Origin: a virus | IMG/VR virus record: IMGVR_UViG_3300028196_000076 | Location: 1 to 26,045 of that record | Direction: 5' to 3' (one strand) | Length of the DNA: 26,045 bases | Part shown: positions 21,310 to 25,661 of the stretch, piece by piece | Layout: every line of letters starts with the position of its first letter | Position numbering within the stretch: position 1 is the stretch's first letter | Notes under the pieces: model-generated | What the model was told of the DNA's origin: nothing | The model's database searches: none | What the model saw: the letters and a program-made list of their open reading frames with translations, nothing else | Translations under genes and position numbers: made by a program

Positions 21310-21717
21310 TTAAGGAGCGCAAACTCCTCCGTCTTCAGATGAGTCGAACATATCGTCGCCACATCCGTATTTTCCATCATTATCAGTATCACAGAAACGT
21401 TGGAAAGCCTGCATATTAAATGTATAGCCCTCGCTCCAAGGAACGTATACTTGGCACCAACCGTGACTACCTACAGCAAAAGGATCTTGCGGTTGTGGAA
21501 CGTAGTCTCTTGAAGTCCAAGGCTTTTGAACCCTAAAAAAGGTATCCTTGTTTTTCATCAATTGTCGCTTAAACAACGCACTGCGTGGAGTGCTGATGTA
21601 AATTTCTTGCTCGTCCGTGAGTGTATACGTCGATCCATCGTCATAGTTGATTACAGTTTCTGCACTGATTCCGGCCGAGAGGCCGAGAAGTGCCAACCCT
21701 GCTATAATCTTTCGCAT
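21310..21717 (-). CDS. Secreted protein with signal peptide and calcium-loop-like motif
   Basis: A 135-residue protein starting at ATG 21717 with AGGAGG four bases upstream. The N-terminus is a clear Sec signal peptide: MRKIIAGLALLGLSAGISA, with probable cleavage after ISA. The mature part is acidic and aromatic, with paired cysteines (HGWCQVYV, QRFCDTDNDGKYGCGDDMF, GVCAP). DTDNDGKYGCGD resembles an EF-hand or excalibur-type calcium loop. It would go to the periplasm of the infected cell. Function unknown; superinfection exclusion or envelope alteration are possibilities without direct support. It lies immediately downstream of the tmRNA coding piece. Confidence 0.82.
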   Translation of the reverse strand: MRKIIAGLALLGLSAGISAETVINYDDGSTYTLTDEQEIYISTPRSALFKRQLMKNKDTFFRVQKPWTSRDYVPQPQDPFAVGSHGWCQVYVPWSEGYTFNMQAFQRFCDTDNDGKYGCGDDMFDSSEDGGVCAP

Positions 21718-21731
21718 ATAACCTCCTTTGG

Positions 21732-21898
21732 TTAACATGAGGATTTCTGTTGCCAGGCTCCTCGGACCCCGCACACCTAATTAGGCTGCAAGTGTATAAA
21801 CGTCATCATTGGCATTTATTAAGTTTGTTGCGTTAACGTAGCTTCCGCACGGATTCTCCATAAGTCTACTGTACGCCTGTCGAGTCTGTATCAGCCCC
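21732..21898 (-). ncRNA. tmRNA coding piece
   Basis: It begins with the acceptor 5' strand GGGGCTG (21892-21898) and the D-loop-like GATACAGACTCGACAGG, which parallels GATTCTGGATTCGACGGG of bacterial tmRNA. A hairpin CCGUGCGG lies before the tag. After the tag, GCA-G-CCU and AGG-UG-UGC pair across the stop codon (helix 5-like). An H-type pseudoknot follows: GAGGA (21759-21763) with UCCUC (21739-21743), and loop AACA (21748-21751) with UGUU (21734-21737). The 3' end is probably near 21732, just before the next gene's ribosome-binding site. Confidence 0.85.
21781..21813 (-). other. tmRNA tag reading frame (ANDDVYTLAA-stop)
   Basis: Ten codons from the resume codon GCC (21811-21813) to UAA (21781-21783). 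The tag keeps the AND start and the LAA end of bacterial tags (E. coli ANDENYALAA). In hosts these two ends serve SspB and ClpX recognition, so tagged proteins should be degraded by ClpXP. Confidence 0.9.
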
Positions 21899-22036
21899 GT
21901 CATAAAAAGTCTTTCTGCGTCGTTTATTGTACTTACGTTTGAGTGCTTTTCGCTCTCCAGATCTCCATCTAAGAAAACCTTTGCTTTTGCGATCAAGTCC
22001 GTCAAACTCATCACCACCTTTCATTGGTATACGCAT
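21866..22036 (-). CDS. 56-residue basic protein encoded in the tmRNA intervening segment
   Basis: Starts at ATG 22036 with a strong TAAGGAG seven bases upstream, directly after the CCA end of the acceptor piece. The N-terminal part, MRIPMKGGDEFDGLDRKSKG, and the strongly basic WRSGERKALKRKYNKRRRK resemble a small conserved phage protein of unknown role. The last 11 codons (DGADTDSTGVQ) are read from the first bases of the tmRNA coding piece, so gene and RNA overlap by about 30 bases. Processing of the tmRNA precursor would destroy this message, making the two outcomes mutually exclusive per transcript. Confidence 0.75.
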   Translation of the reverse strand: MRIPMKGGDEFDGLDRKSKGFLRWRSGERKALKRKYNKRRRKTFYDGADTDSTGVQ

Positions 22037-22050
22037 TATAAAACTCCTTA

Positions 22051-22105
22051 TGGTGGAGCTGTCGGGATTCGCACCCGAGTCCAACCGTCAGTTTATTACT
22101 TCAAC
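22051..22105 (-). ncRNA. tmRNA acceptor piece
   Basis: Contains, 5' to 3', AAGU and ACUGAC for helix 2, GGUUGGAC, a 5-bp T-stem (22062-22066 with 22074-22078) with the 7-base loop TGCGAAT, the acceptor 3' strand CAGCTCC (22055-22061), discriminator A and an encoded CCA (22051-22053). Relative to E. coli the outer T-stem pair is changed on both sides (G-C to T-A), keeping the pairing. Its 5' part overlaps the stop of the gene at 22096-22254. Confidence 0.87.
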
Positions 22106-22254
22106 AAATCATTAGAGTCCTCTATCTTAAGAGTACCACTTTCTATAAGGAAAGAAACAGTGTGTTCTATACCTACACGCCTTCCTAGGTGCCAGGCAGT
22201 AGCAGAGCACCCGACCATACAGATCCCGAATACAATGTAAGCTGATAACATCAT
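22096..22254 (-). CDS. Small membrane-anchored conserved phage protein (52 residues)
   Basis: A 52-residue protein starting at ATG 22254 (a second ATG follows at once) with GGAG upstream and a promoter at 22284-22312. A hydrophobic N-terminal segment (SAYIVFGICMVGCSATAWHL) is followed by GRRVGIEHTVSFLIESGTLK and a short acidic end. The second half looks like a conserved small phage protein with an N-terminal membrane anchor, of unknown function. Its 3' end overlaps the 5' portion of the tmRNA acceptor piece. Confidence 0.78.
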   Translation of the reverse strand: MMLSAYIVFGICMVGCSATAWHLGRRVGIEHTVSFLIESGTLKIEDSNDLLK

Positions 22255-22283
22255 TTATTTCTCCGATACTTTTCAGAACATAT

Positions 22284-22312
22284 ATTATACTGAAAAAAAG
22301 ATTAAAAGTCAA
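22284..22312 (-). promoter_or_regulatory. Sigma-70-type promoter for the tmRNA operon
   Basis: Minus-strand -35 TTGACT (22307-22312) and -10 TATAAT (22284-22289), spacer 17, with AAATTTC upstream. It points away from the plus-strand promoter at 22349-22377; the two -35 regions are about 36 bases apart, making a divergent control region. Confidence 0.9.
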
Positions 22313-22348
22313 GAAATTTTTTTAATTATGTGCTAAGAAAAATACTTC

Positions 22349-22377
22349 TTGACATTCAATGTAATTTCACATATAAT
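22349..22377 (+). promoter_or_regulatory. Sigma-70-type promoter, plus strand
   Basis: -35 TTGACA (22349-22354) and -10 TATAAT (22372-22377), both consensus, spacer 17. It drives the HTH, bS21 and MazG genes. The expected transcription start falls at or next to the ATG at 22385. Confidence 0.9.
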
Positions 22378-22384
22378 ACTAACT

Positions 22385-22564
22385 ATGAAAACTTATTCCA
22401 AAAAACCGTGGTCGATTCGAGAACGTGTACTACTTAAAGAGTATTACTATAAAAGCGATGAAGAAGAGCTTTTAAAGATACTCCCCGGAAGAACATATAA
22501 TTCGATTCGTAAACAAGTTTCGTATTTACGAAAAAGAGGGTGGACATTTAGTGCCTGCAGTTAA
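22385..22564 (+). CDS. Myb/SANT-like single-module HTH protein, probably leaderless
   Basis: A 59-residue DNA-binding protein with one module: KKPWSIRERVLLKEYYYKSD, then EEELLKILPGRTYNSIRKQV, then SYLRKRGW. The tryptophan at the start of helix 1 and the PGRTxxSIR turn are typical of Myb/SANT-like and phage HTH modules. The ATG is 7 bases after the -10 box, so the mRNA should start at or within a base or two of it, giving leaderless translation. A TTG at 22349 lies inside the promoter and is excluded. It overlaps the bS21 gene by 14 bases and may regulate the divergent promoter. Confidence 0.82.
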   Translation: MKTYSKKPWSIRERVLLKEYYYKSDEEELLKILPGRTYNSIRKQVSYLRKRGWTFSACS

Positions 22565-22754
22565 AGTAAGAAATAATAATGTAGAGGCCGCATTGCGAGT
22601 TTTTAAAAGAAAATGTGTTGAGCACATTTGGGACTATAAACAACGAGAATACTACGAAAAACCTTCAGAAAAGAAGAGAAAAGCAAAACAAGCTGGTATT
22701 GCTCGTGCTAGAAAAAGGAGAAGAGACAGTGAGCCTAAACGGAACAAATTTTGA
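22551..22754 (+). CDS. rpsU: Ribosomal protein bS21 homologue
   Basis: A 67-residue basic protein matching bacterial bS21 along its length: VKVRNNNVEAALRVFKRKC, the family core REYYEKPSEKKRKAK, and an Arg/Lys-rich C-terminal helix (ARARKRRRD). bS21 sits on the 30S platform near the anti-Shine-Dalgarno end of 16S rRNA and affects initiation. bS21 genes are known in some phages. The start is GTG, with GGTGG seven bases upstream. It overlaps the HTH gene before it and the MazG-like gene after it, so the three are co-translated. Confidence 0.92.
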   Translation: MPAVKVRNNNVEAALRVFKRKCVEHIWDYKQREYYEKPSEKKRKAKQAGIARARKRRRDSEPKRNKF

Positions 22755-23115
22755 GCTTGTAGGTGATTTCATGCAGGCCTTTGGTCAAGATGTAGAAGAT
22801 CAACCAACCTGGCCGGATTTTAACACTCGTGAACTACGGGTAGATTTAATACAAGAAGAAGTAGATGAGCTTGTGGAAGCGATTGCAAACAAAGACATGG
22901 TGGAAATTGCAGATGCTCTCACCGACATTCTCTATGTTGTGTACGGTGCTGGTCATACATTTGGTATTGACCTTGATGAGTGTTTTACTGAGGTACATGC
23001 TAGTAACATGAGTAAGCTCGGTGAAGATGGCACTCCAATCAAAAATGAAAGCGGTAAGGTAATGAAAGGCCCGGGGTTCTTTGCTCCTGATCTAGAAAGC
23101 ATACTAAATCCGTAG
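22729..23115 (+). CDS. MazG-like nucleotide pyrophosphohydrolase
   Basis: A 128-residue all-alpha NTP-PPase. The metal-binding motif is split as LIQEEVDELVEAI and VEIADALTDILYVVYGAG, giving the ExxE...ExxD pattern of MazG and phosphoribosyl-ATP pyrophosphohydrolase-like proteins. It ends in GKVMKGPGFFAPDLESIL, seen in phage members of this group. It could hydrolyse non-canonical or excess (d)NTPs; a role in lowering (p)ppGpp has been proposed for phage MazG proteins. GTG start (22729-22731) with AAGGAG eight bases upstream; an earlier in-frame ATG inside bS21 is unlikely. Confidence 0.9.
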   Translation: MSLNGTNFELVGDFMQAFGQDVEDQPTWPDFNTRELRVDLIQEEVDELVEAIANKDMVEIADALTDILYVVYGAGHTFGIDLDECFTEVHASNMSKLGEDGTPIKNESGKVMKGPGFFAPDLESILNP

Positions 23116-23206
23116 TTTTCCGTAGTTACAGAGAGAAATAAAACTTTTTTTCGTTTGCTTAAAAGCTCTGGGATCATTCTCAAGATCACCAAGGCAAAAA
23201 TAGTAT
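23116..23206 (+). other. Intergenic segment after the MazG-like gene
   Basis: Contains a short direct repeat (CCGTAGTTTT) around the MazG stop and a run of seven Ts at 23143-23152 without a strong stem before it. No gene is seen here. The inverted repeat at its right end overlaps the next promoter. Confidence 0.5.
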
Positions 23207-23213
23207 TTGCCTT
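23191..23213. promoter_or_regulatory. Inverted repeat over the -35 box (possible operator)
   Basis: AAGGCAAA (23191-23198) and TTTGCCTT (23206-23213) form a perfect 8-bp inverted repeat with a 7-base spacer. The right arm contains the -35 box of the promoter at 23207-23235. No U-run follows on the plus strand, so it is more likely a protein-binding site than a terminator. Confidence 0.5.
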
Positions 23214-23235
23214 GTGCCAAAAAGTGTGGTAAAAT
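23207..23235 (+). promoter_or_regulatory. Extended -10 promoter for a non-coding transcript
   Basis: -35 TTGCCT (23207-23212) and -10 TAAAAT (23230-23235), spacer 17, with TGG directly before the -10 box (extended -10). Less close to consensus than the other promoters in this window. Transcription would begin near 23242. Confidence 0.65.
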
Positions 23236-23241
23236 AAACAC

Positions 23242-23562
23242 ATATTTGATAGACAATCAAGTCAATCACTGATTCTTACTAACTAGAACGAAATCGTTTG
23301 AATTGGTGTTATTGGGATGGGGAACTAGCGAAGCGACGGGCCCCTAATCGTAACACCCAAATGAAACTGATTTCGGGAAACTTAATCTCTAATGACTACT
23401 GTCGTTCAATTAAGTATTGATTGTGACGTATGCTACGGTCATGATAATTAAATATGACCGTGCTACAATTAAATAACTAAAACATACAAACTGAATGACT
23501 ATAAATTTATTTTTTAATTGCGAACACATTGCCAAAATTATGTGCAATTCGCAAATTTTTTT
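23242..23562 (+). ncRNA. Candidate structured RNA of about 320 nt
   Basis: A gene-free stretch with a promoter before it and an intrinsic terminator at its end. A long interrupted hairpin covers 23289-23375: CGAAATC with GATTTCG (7 bp), GTTT with AAAC, GGTGTTA with TAACACC (7 bp), and GGGG with CCCC inside. A second hairpin pairs ACGGTCAT (23435-23442) with ATGACCGT (23454-23461), flanked by direct TGCTAC copies. Only very short ORFs without ribosome-binding sites are present. No known RNA family is recognised. It could also hold an origin or regulatory region, since it is AT-rich outside the hairpins. Confidence 0.6.
23516..23562 (+). terminator. Strong intrinsic terminator
   Basis: On the plus strand TTGCGAA (23518-23524) pairs with TTCGCAA (23548-23554) and CACAT (23525-23529) pairs with ATGTG (23540-23544), followed by seven Ts. 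It ends the plus-strand transcript just as the converging minus-strand gene ends. Confidence 0.85.
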
Positions 23563-23713
23563 ATTGGGTAAAGATCAAAGGAAATAATACAAGACCTGCC
23601 CATGAAAGAAAAATTGCCATTAATTCCGTTAGATTATCAGGTGGTGGCTTGTAATCGAGTACAGTTATAGTGACATATGTCCACCAGCCCCCAATTAATA
23701 CTAGTTTAATCAT
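23561..23713 (-). CDS. 50-residue two-helix membrane microprotein
   Basis: An ORF of 50 residues with two hydrophobic segments: MIKLVLIGGWWTYVTITVL and, after a short polar turn (DYKPPPDNLTE), LMAIFLSWAGLVLFPLIF. The helix-turn-helix hairpin topology is like small class II holins, but identity is unproven. Its ATG (23711-23713) overlaps the end of the upstream HTH gene. Its stop lies in the U-run of the plus-strand terminator. Confidence 0.65.
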   Translation of the reverse strand: MIKLVLIGGWWTYVTITVLDYKPPPDNLTELMAIFLSWAGLVLFPLIFTQ

Positions 23714-24041
23714 CTTCGTAACCCCGCTCCGACCCCGTTATAGCTTTCTCTAGATTCCTAAGAGTCGTTTTTGGACTCTTGTCTAGCCCCAGTAATGCCC
23801 CCATTTCAAGACCGAGACTTTCAGCAATGCTTGAGACAATCTCCACTTTTGTTATAGGCTTTTCTCCTGTCTTCGACATGTATACCTCTCTTCGATATAC
23901 ACCTTCGCGTGATAACTTTCCGATTATAGACTTTTTACTCCTTCGTAGTTGTTCTACCAGAATGCTTACAGTTTCTGCACAGGGGTTATCTTTATATAGC
24001 TGAACCATATAAGTTGTTTCGCTATCCGAATAATTACTCAT
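23706..24041 (-). CDS. HTH-module DNA-binding protein
   Basis: A 111-residue protein whose N-terminal part repeats the HTH module of other proteins in this window: NYSDSETTYMVQLYKDNP, then SILVEQLRRSKKSIIGKLSR, then EGVYRRE. The C-terminal half (KPITKVEIVSSIAESLGLEM, then LGLDKSPKTTLRNLEKAI) is a second helical region, as in phage DNA-binding proteins of unknown role. The ATG at 24041 is chosen because GAGGA is eight bases upstream and it overlaps the previous stop; an ATG at 24047 is too close to that site. Confidence 0.8.
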   Translation of the reverse strand: MSNYSDSETTYMVQLYKDNPCAETVSILVEQLRRSKKSIIGKLSREGVYRREVYMSKTGEKPITKVEIVSSIAESLGLEMGALLGLDKSPKTTLRNLEKAITGSERGYEDD

Positions 24042-24339
24042 TTTCATCTTCCTCAGATGAGATTATATACTCAATCTCACCAGTTTCCATATTAATTTTA
24101 ATGTTGTCACTTACATAGTCTAGAAAGCCTATCTCAATATTTTCTATGCCTCGTACTTTAACATAGGTTCCAAACTGGTCATTGTACAAATTTTCATATT
24201 GATTGATCTTAGCGTCGACTTGTTCCAGGGTTTCATAGCACAAAGCCTGTGCCTTGTATAGCTCTTCTAGCTCTGCTTGTGTTTGTTCTAGTTTAGCTTT
24301 TACACAGCGGTCTTCTGGAAATTGTAAAATGTTACTCAT
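24034..24339 (-). CDS. Coiled-coil conserved phage protein
   Basis: A 101-residue protein starting at ATG 24339 with GGGAG upstream. After MSNILQFPEDRCV comes a coiled coil (KLEQTQAELEELYKAQALCY, continuing to about residue 50), then a short beta-rich region (FGTYVKVRGIENIEIGFLDY) and an acidic tail (SSEEDENE). The function is unknown. An upstream in-frame extension to 24411 is hydrophobic but lies in and before the promoter, so it is not translated. Its stop overlaps the start of the HTH gene. Confidence 0.78.
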   Translation of the reverse strand: MSNILQFPEDRCVKAKLEQTQAELEELYKAQALCYETLEQVDAKINQYENLYNDQFGTYVKVRGIENIEIGFLDYVSDNIKINMETGEIEYIISSEEDENE

Positions 24340-24361
24340 ATATTTCTCCCATAGAACACAT

Positions 24362-24390
24362 ATTATACAGCATATATACAAAAAAGTCAA
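24362..24390 (-). promoter_or_regulatory. Sigma-70-type promoter
   Basis: Minus-strand -35 TTGACT (24385-24390) and -10 TATAAT (24362-24367), spacer 17, with ATATGTG downstream. It lies directly after the terminator of the large RNA and starts the next operon. Confidence 0.9.
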
Positions 24391-24411
24391 GTAAATTTTT
24401 TTAGGACACAC

Positions 24412-24448
24412 AAAAAAATCCCCACATATTTCTATGCAGGGATTTTAC
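24412..24448 (-). terminator. Intrinsic terminator of the large RNA
   Basis: On the minus strand AAAATCCC (24439-24446) pairs with GGGATTTT (24415-24422) around a 16-base loop and runs into seven Ts (24412-24418). It ends transcription from the promoter at 25015-25044. Confidence 0.85.
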
Positions 24449-25008
24449 AGTTAGGTTTAGAGCCGCGAACTGCCACTAGGCTATATAATGCCTTTCGTTA
24501 TGGTCAAGGGTTTCGACGCCTTTTTGCAATAAGAGACCACTAATAAAAAGGGCTTCCTCCTATAGTTTAGATGATACGCACCACCTTCCTCACGTACCTG
24601 AAGTCGTACCGCGAATACAACCTCACCGCGTTTTTGTTTTTAGTAACCCAGAATACAAATCGCACTAACTGGTAACTGGGCAGAAGCTATACGTCTTCTG
24701 AACGTACACCGACTGTACCCTTCGGCGTAGAGGGAGCCGATATAGAACCTCGGCTAAGGAAAGTGCTGTCAGTAGCACAAAGCTAAGATGGTACTTTTTA
24801 AAGTGCTTTGCCATCTCACATTAGCACTACAAACGATGCCTTCTTCTCCCGTCGGAGAGACAGGTCAACGATTGCTCGGTTGTAAGCATAACGGCTTACA
24901 AAAATAAGGTTGGGGCTCCGGATAGGCATGGAACTTTTACCGGGATCTTTACTGCCTCATCGCGAGTGGGTAGCAACACTCATGGCGTCCTTGGCTTCCC
25001 CCATTTGA
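24413..25008 (-). ncRNA. Candidate large structured RNA of about 590 nt
   Basis: A stretch of about 600 bases without an ORF of 60 codons on either strand, bounded by a promoter and a terminator. Many short perfect hairpins occur: 24964-24981 (5 bp), 24924-24957 (5 bp), 24881-24900 (7 bp, TGTAAGC/GCTTACA), 24845-24858 (5 bp), 24787-24815 (5 bp plus inner 5 bp), 24763-24778 (5 bp), 24735-24755 (6 bp), 24681-24700 (6 bp), and CCCAG/CTGGG between 24647 and 24680. By eye it is richer in G+C than its neighbours. Size and setting recall large phage RNAs such as GOLLD and ROOL, but I cannot confirm membership. It lacks tmRNA or RNase P signatures. Confidence 0.8.
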
Positions 25009-25014
25009 ATAGAT

Positions 25015-25044
25015 ATTATACATGGTTTTTGGACTGAAAGTCAA
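25015..25044 (-). promoter_or_regulatory. Sigma-70-type promoter of the large RNA
   Basis: Minus-strand -35 TTGACT (25039-25044) and -10 TATAAT (25015-25020), spacer 18. AGTTC lies upstream as at sister promoters. The TGA stop of the gene ending at 25041 forms part of the -35 box. Predicted RNA start near 25008. Confidence 0.85.
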
Positions 25045-25232
25045 GAACTTTTTTTCCTCACCCCTGAAATTTTTTCAAATCTTTTATACCCAGTGCCCTT
25101 CTCATTGTACTCCAGGACCAACCCATCATTGTTCATATGCAGTTTAGGCAAGAACTTTTCTACGTCAGCTTCGTACACACAAAAAGTACGCAGACGCCAC
25201 GCTATATTCTCTGCACCGCTTTTAAGTTCCAC
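25041..25232 (-). CDS. Small hypothetical protein
   Basis: A 63-residue protein beginning at GTG (25230-25232), with AGGTG seven bases upstream and an 11-base overlap with the previous gene. It is basic with alternating hydrophobic residues (WRLRTFCVYEADVEKFLPKL, then NNDGLVLEYNEKGTGYKRFE). No family is recognised. Its stop codon is part of the promoter of the large RNA, so the end of this operon and the start of the RNA are fused. Confidence 0.7.
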   Translation of the reverse strand: MELKSGAENIAWRLRTFCVYEADVEKFLPKLHMNNDGLVLEYNEKGTGYKRFEKISGVRKKSS

Positions 25233-25431
25233 GATGTGTCACCTGTAAATCAGCGATACGAGCAAACAAATCAGCTTCATCCCCTACTAAGTACAGCTCT
25301 TTACGAGTTGTGTAGTTGCCATCAATTCTTCCACTAAACTCAAGCACTGTTCCATTAGCACAGAATTGAATAGCTACTTGGTCTACTTCTTTTATGTCGT
25401 GTCCACCGTTCATTGAAAAGTTCTCCCTCAT
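25222..25431 (-). CDS. Small hypothetical protein
   Basis: A 69-residue acidic protein of unknown function: a beta-rich core (DQVAIQFCANGTVLEFSGRI, then TRKELYLVGDEADLFARIAD). The start is uncertain between ATG 25431 (GAGG eight bases upstream) and ATG 25413 (GGGAG nine bases upstream); the outer start is given. It overlaps the next gene by 11 bases. Confidence 0.68.
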   Translation of the reverse strand: MRENFSMNGGHDIKEVDQVAIQFCANGTVLEFSGRIDGNYTTRKELYLVGDEADLFARIADLQVTHRGT

Positions 25432-25442
25432 GTTAGTAACCT

Positions 25443-25661
25443 CTACCAGTTTGCCATTTCTGTTGAATAATCTATAATCAGACCCTGGCGTTTCATAGAC
25501 TCAATACTTTGTTCAATTTGAACAACATTGAAGCACCAGTTATGCCATAACTCAGTGCGAATGGCCTCAATATTTGTAAAAGTAATTTTGCGGCCATCGG
25601 GGTTAAGCAGGGTTTGAGTCGCCCGATCCGCCACTCTTAGCATTTCTTCGTAGCTCAGCAT
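25443..25661 (-). CDS. Small hypothetical helical protein
   Basis: A 72-residue protein starting at ATG 25661, with a strong AAAGGAG upstream. Helical, with LSYEEMLRVADRATQTLLNP, then FTNIEAIRTELWHNWCFNVV and QIEQSIESMKRQGLIIDY. The last part has the look of a winged-helix wing or a small regulator, but this is not conclusive. Its 5' end overlaps the 3' end of the neighbouring gene in another frame by about 59 bases. Confidence 0.7.
   Translation of the reverse strand: MLSYEEMLRVADRATQTLLNPDGRKITFTNIEAIRTELWHNWCFNVVQIEQSIESMKRQGLIIDYSTEMANW

Larger units (their letters stand above)
21732..22105 (-). ncRNA. ssrA: Circularly permuted two-piece tmRNA gene
   Basis: A tmRNA gene in permuted order. 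The acceptor piece comes first (about 22105 to 22051) and ends TCGGG-TGCGAAT-CCCGA-CAGCTCC-A-CCA. The coding piece begins GGGGCTGATACAGACTCGAC at 21898. GGGGCTG pairs with CAGCTCC over 7 bp (one G-U), as in all tmRNAs. The tag frame encodes ANDDVYTLAA followed by UAA, with the resume codon at nucleotide 86 of the coding piece (90 in E. coli). A possible helix 2 joins the two pieces: GU-A-CAGU (21868-21874) with ACUGAC (22087-22092), and ACUU (21862-21865) with AAGU (22098-22101). A pseudoknot follows the tag. The exact mature ends are estimates. Confidence 0.9.

Noticed and set aside
21781-22017. A 78-codon minus-strand ORF ending in NANDDVYTLAA.
   Set aside because: Its 3' half is the tmRNA coding piece; the frame is open by chance upstream of the tag. 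The competing ORF 21866-22036 has the better ribosome-binding site and a conserved-looking sequence.
22051-22105. A complete tRNA gene (good T-arm, acceptor 3' strand and CCA).
   Set aside because: No D-arm, anticodon arm or 5' acceptor strand adjoins it. The partner strand GGGGCTG is found 150 bases downstream, so it is a tmRNA acceptor piece. An attachment-site relic is also less likely for the same reason.
22953-23243. Minus-strand 96-codon ORF opposite MazG.
   Set aside because: It is antisense to a clear enzyme gene, has no ribosome-binding site and no family features.
24340-24411. Hydrophobic 24-residue N-terminal extension of the coiled-coil protein (signal-anchor-like).
   Set aside because: It covers the promoter at 24362-24390, so it would not be on the transcript.
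24413-25008. tmRNA or RNase P RNA as identity of the large non-coding RNA.
   Set aside because: No GGGGCTG/CAGCTCC pair, tag frame or RNase P core motif was found. GOLLD/ROOL membership remains untested and is not claimed.
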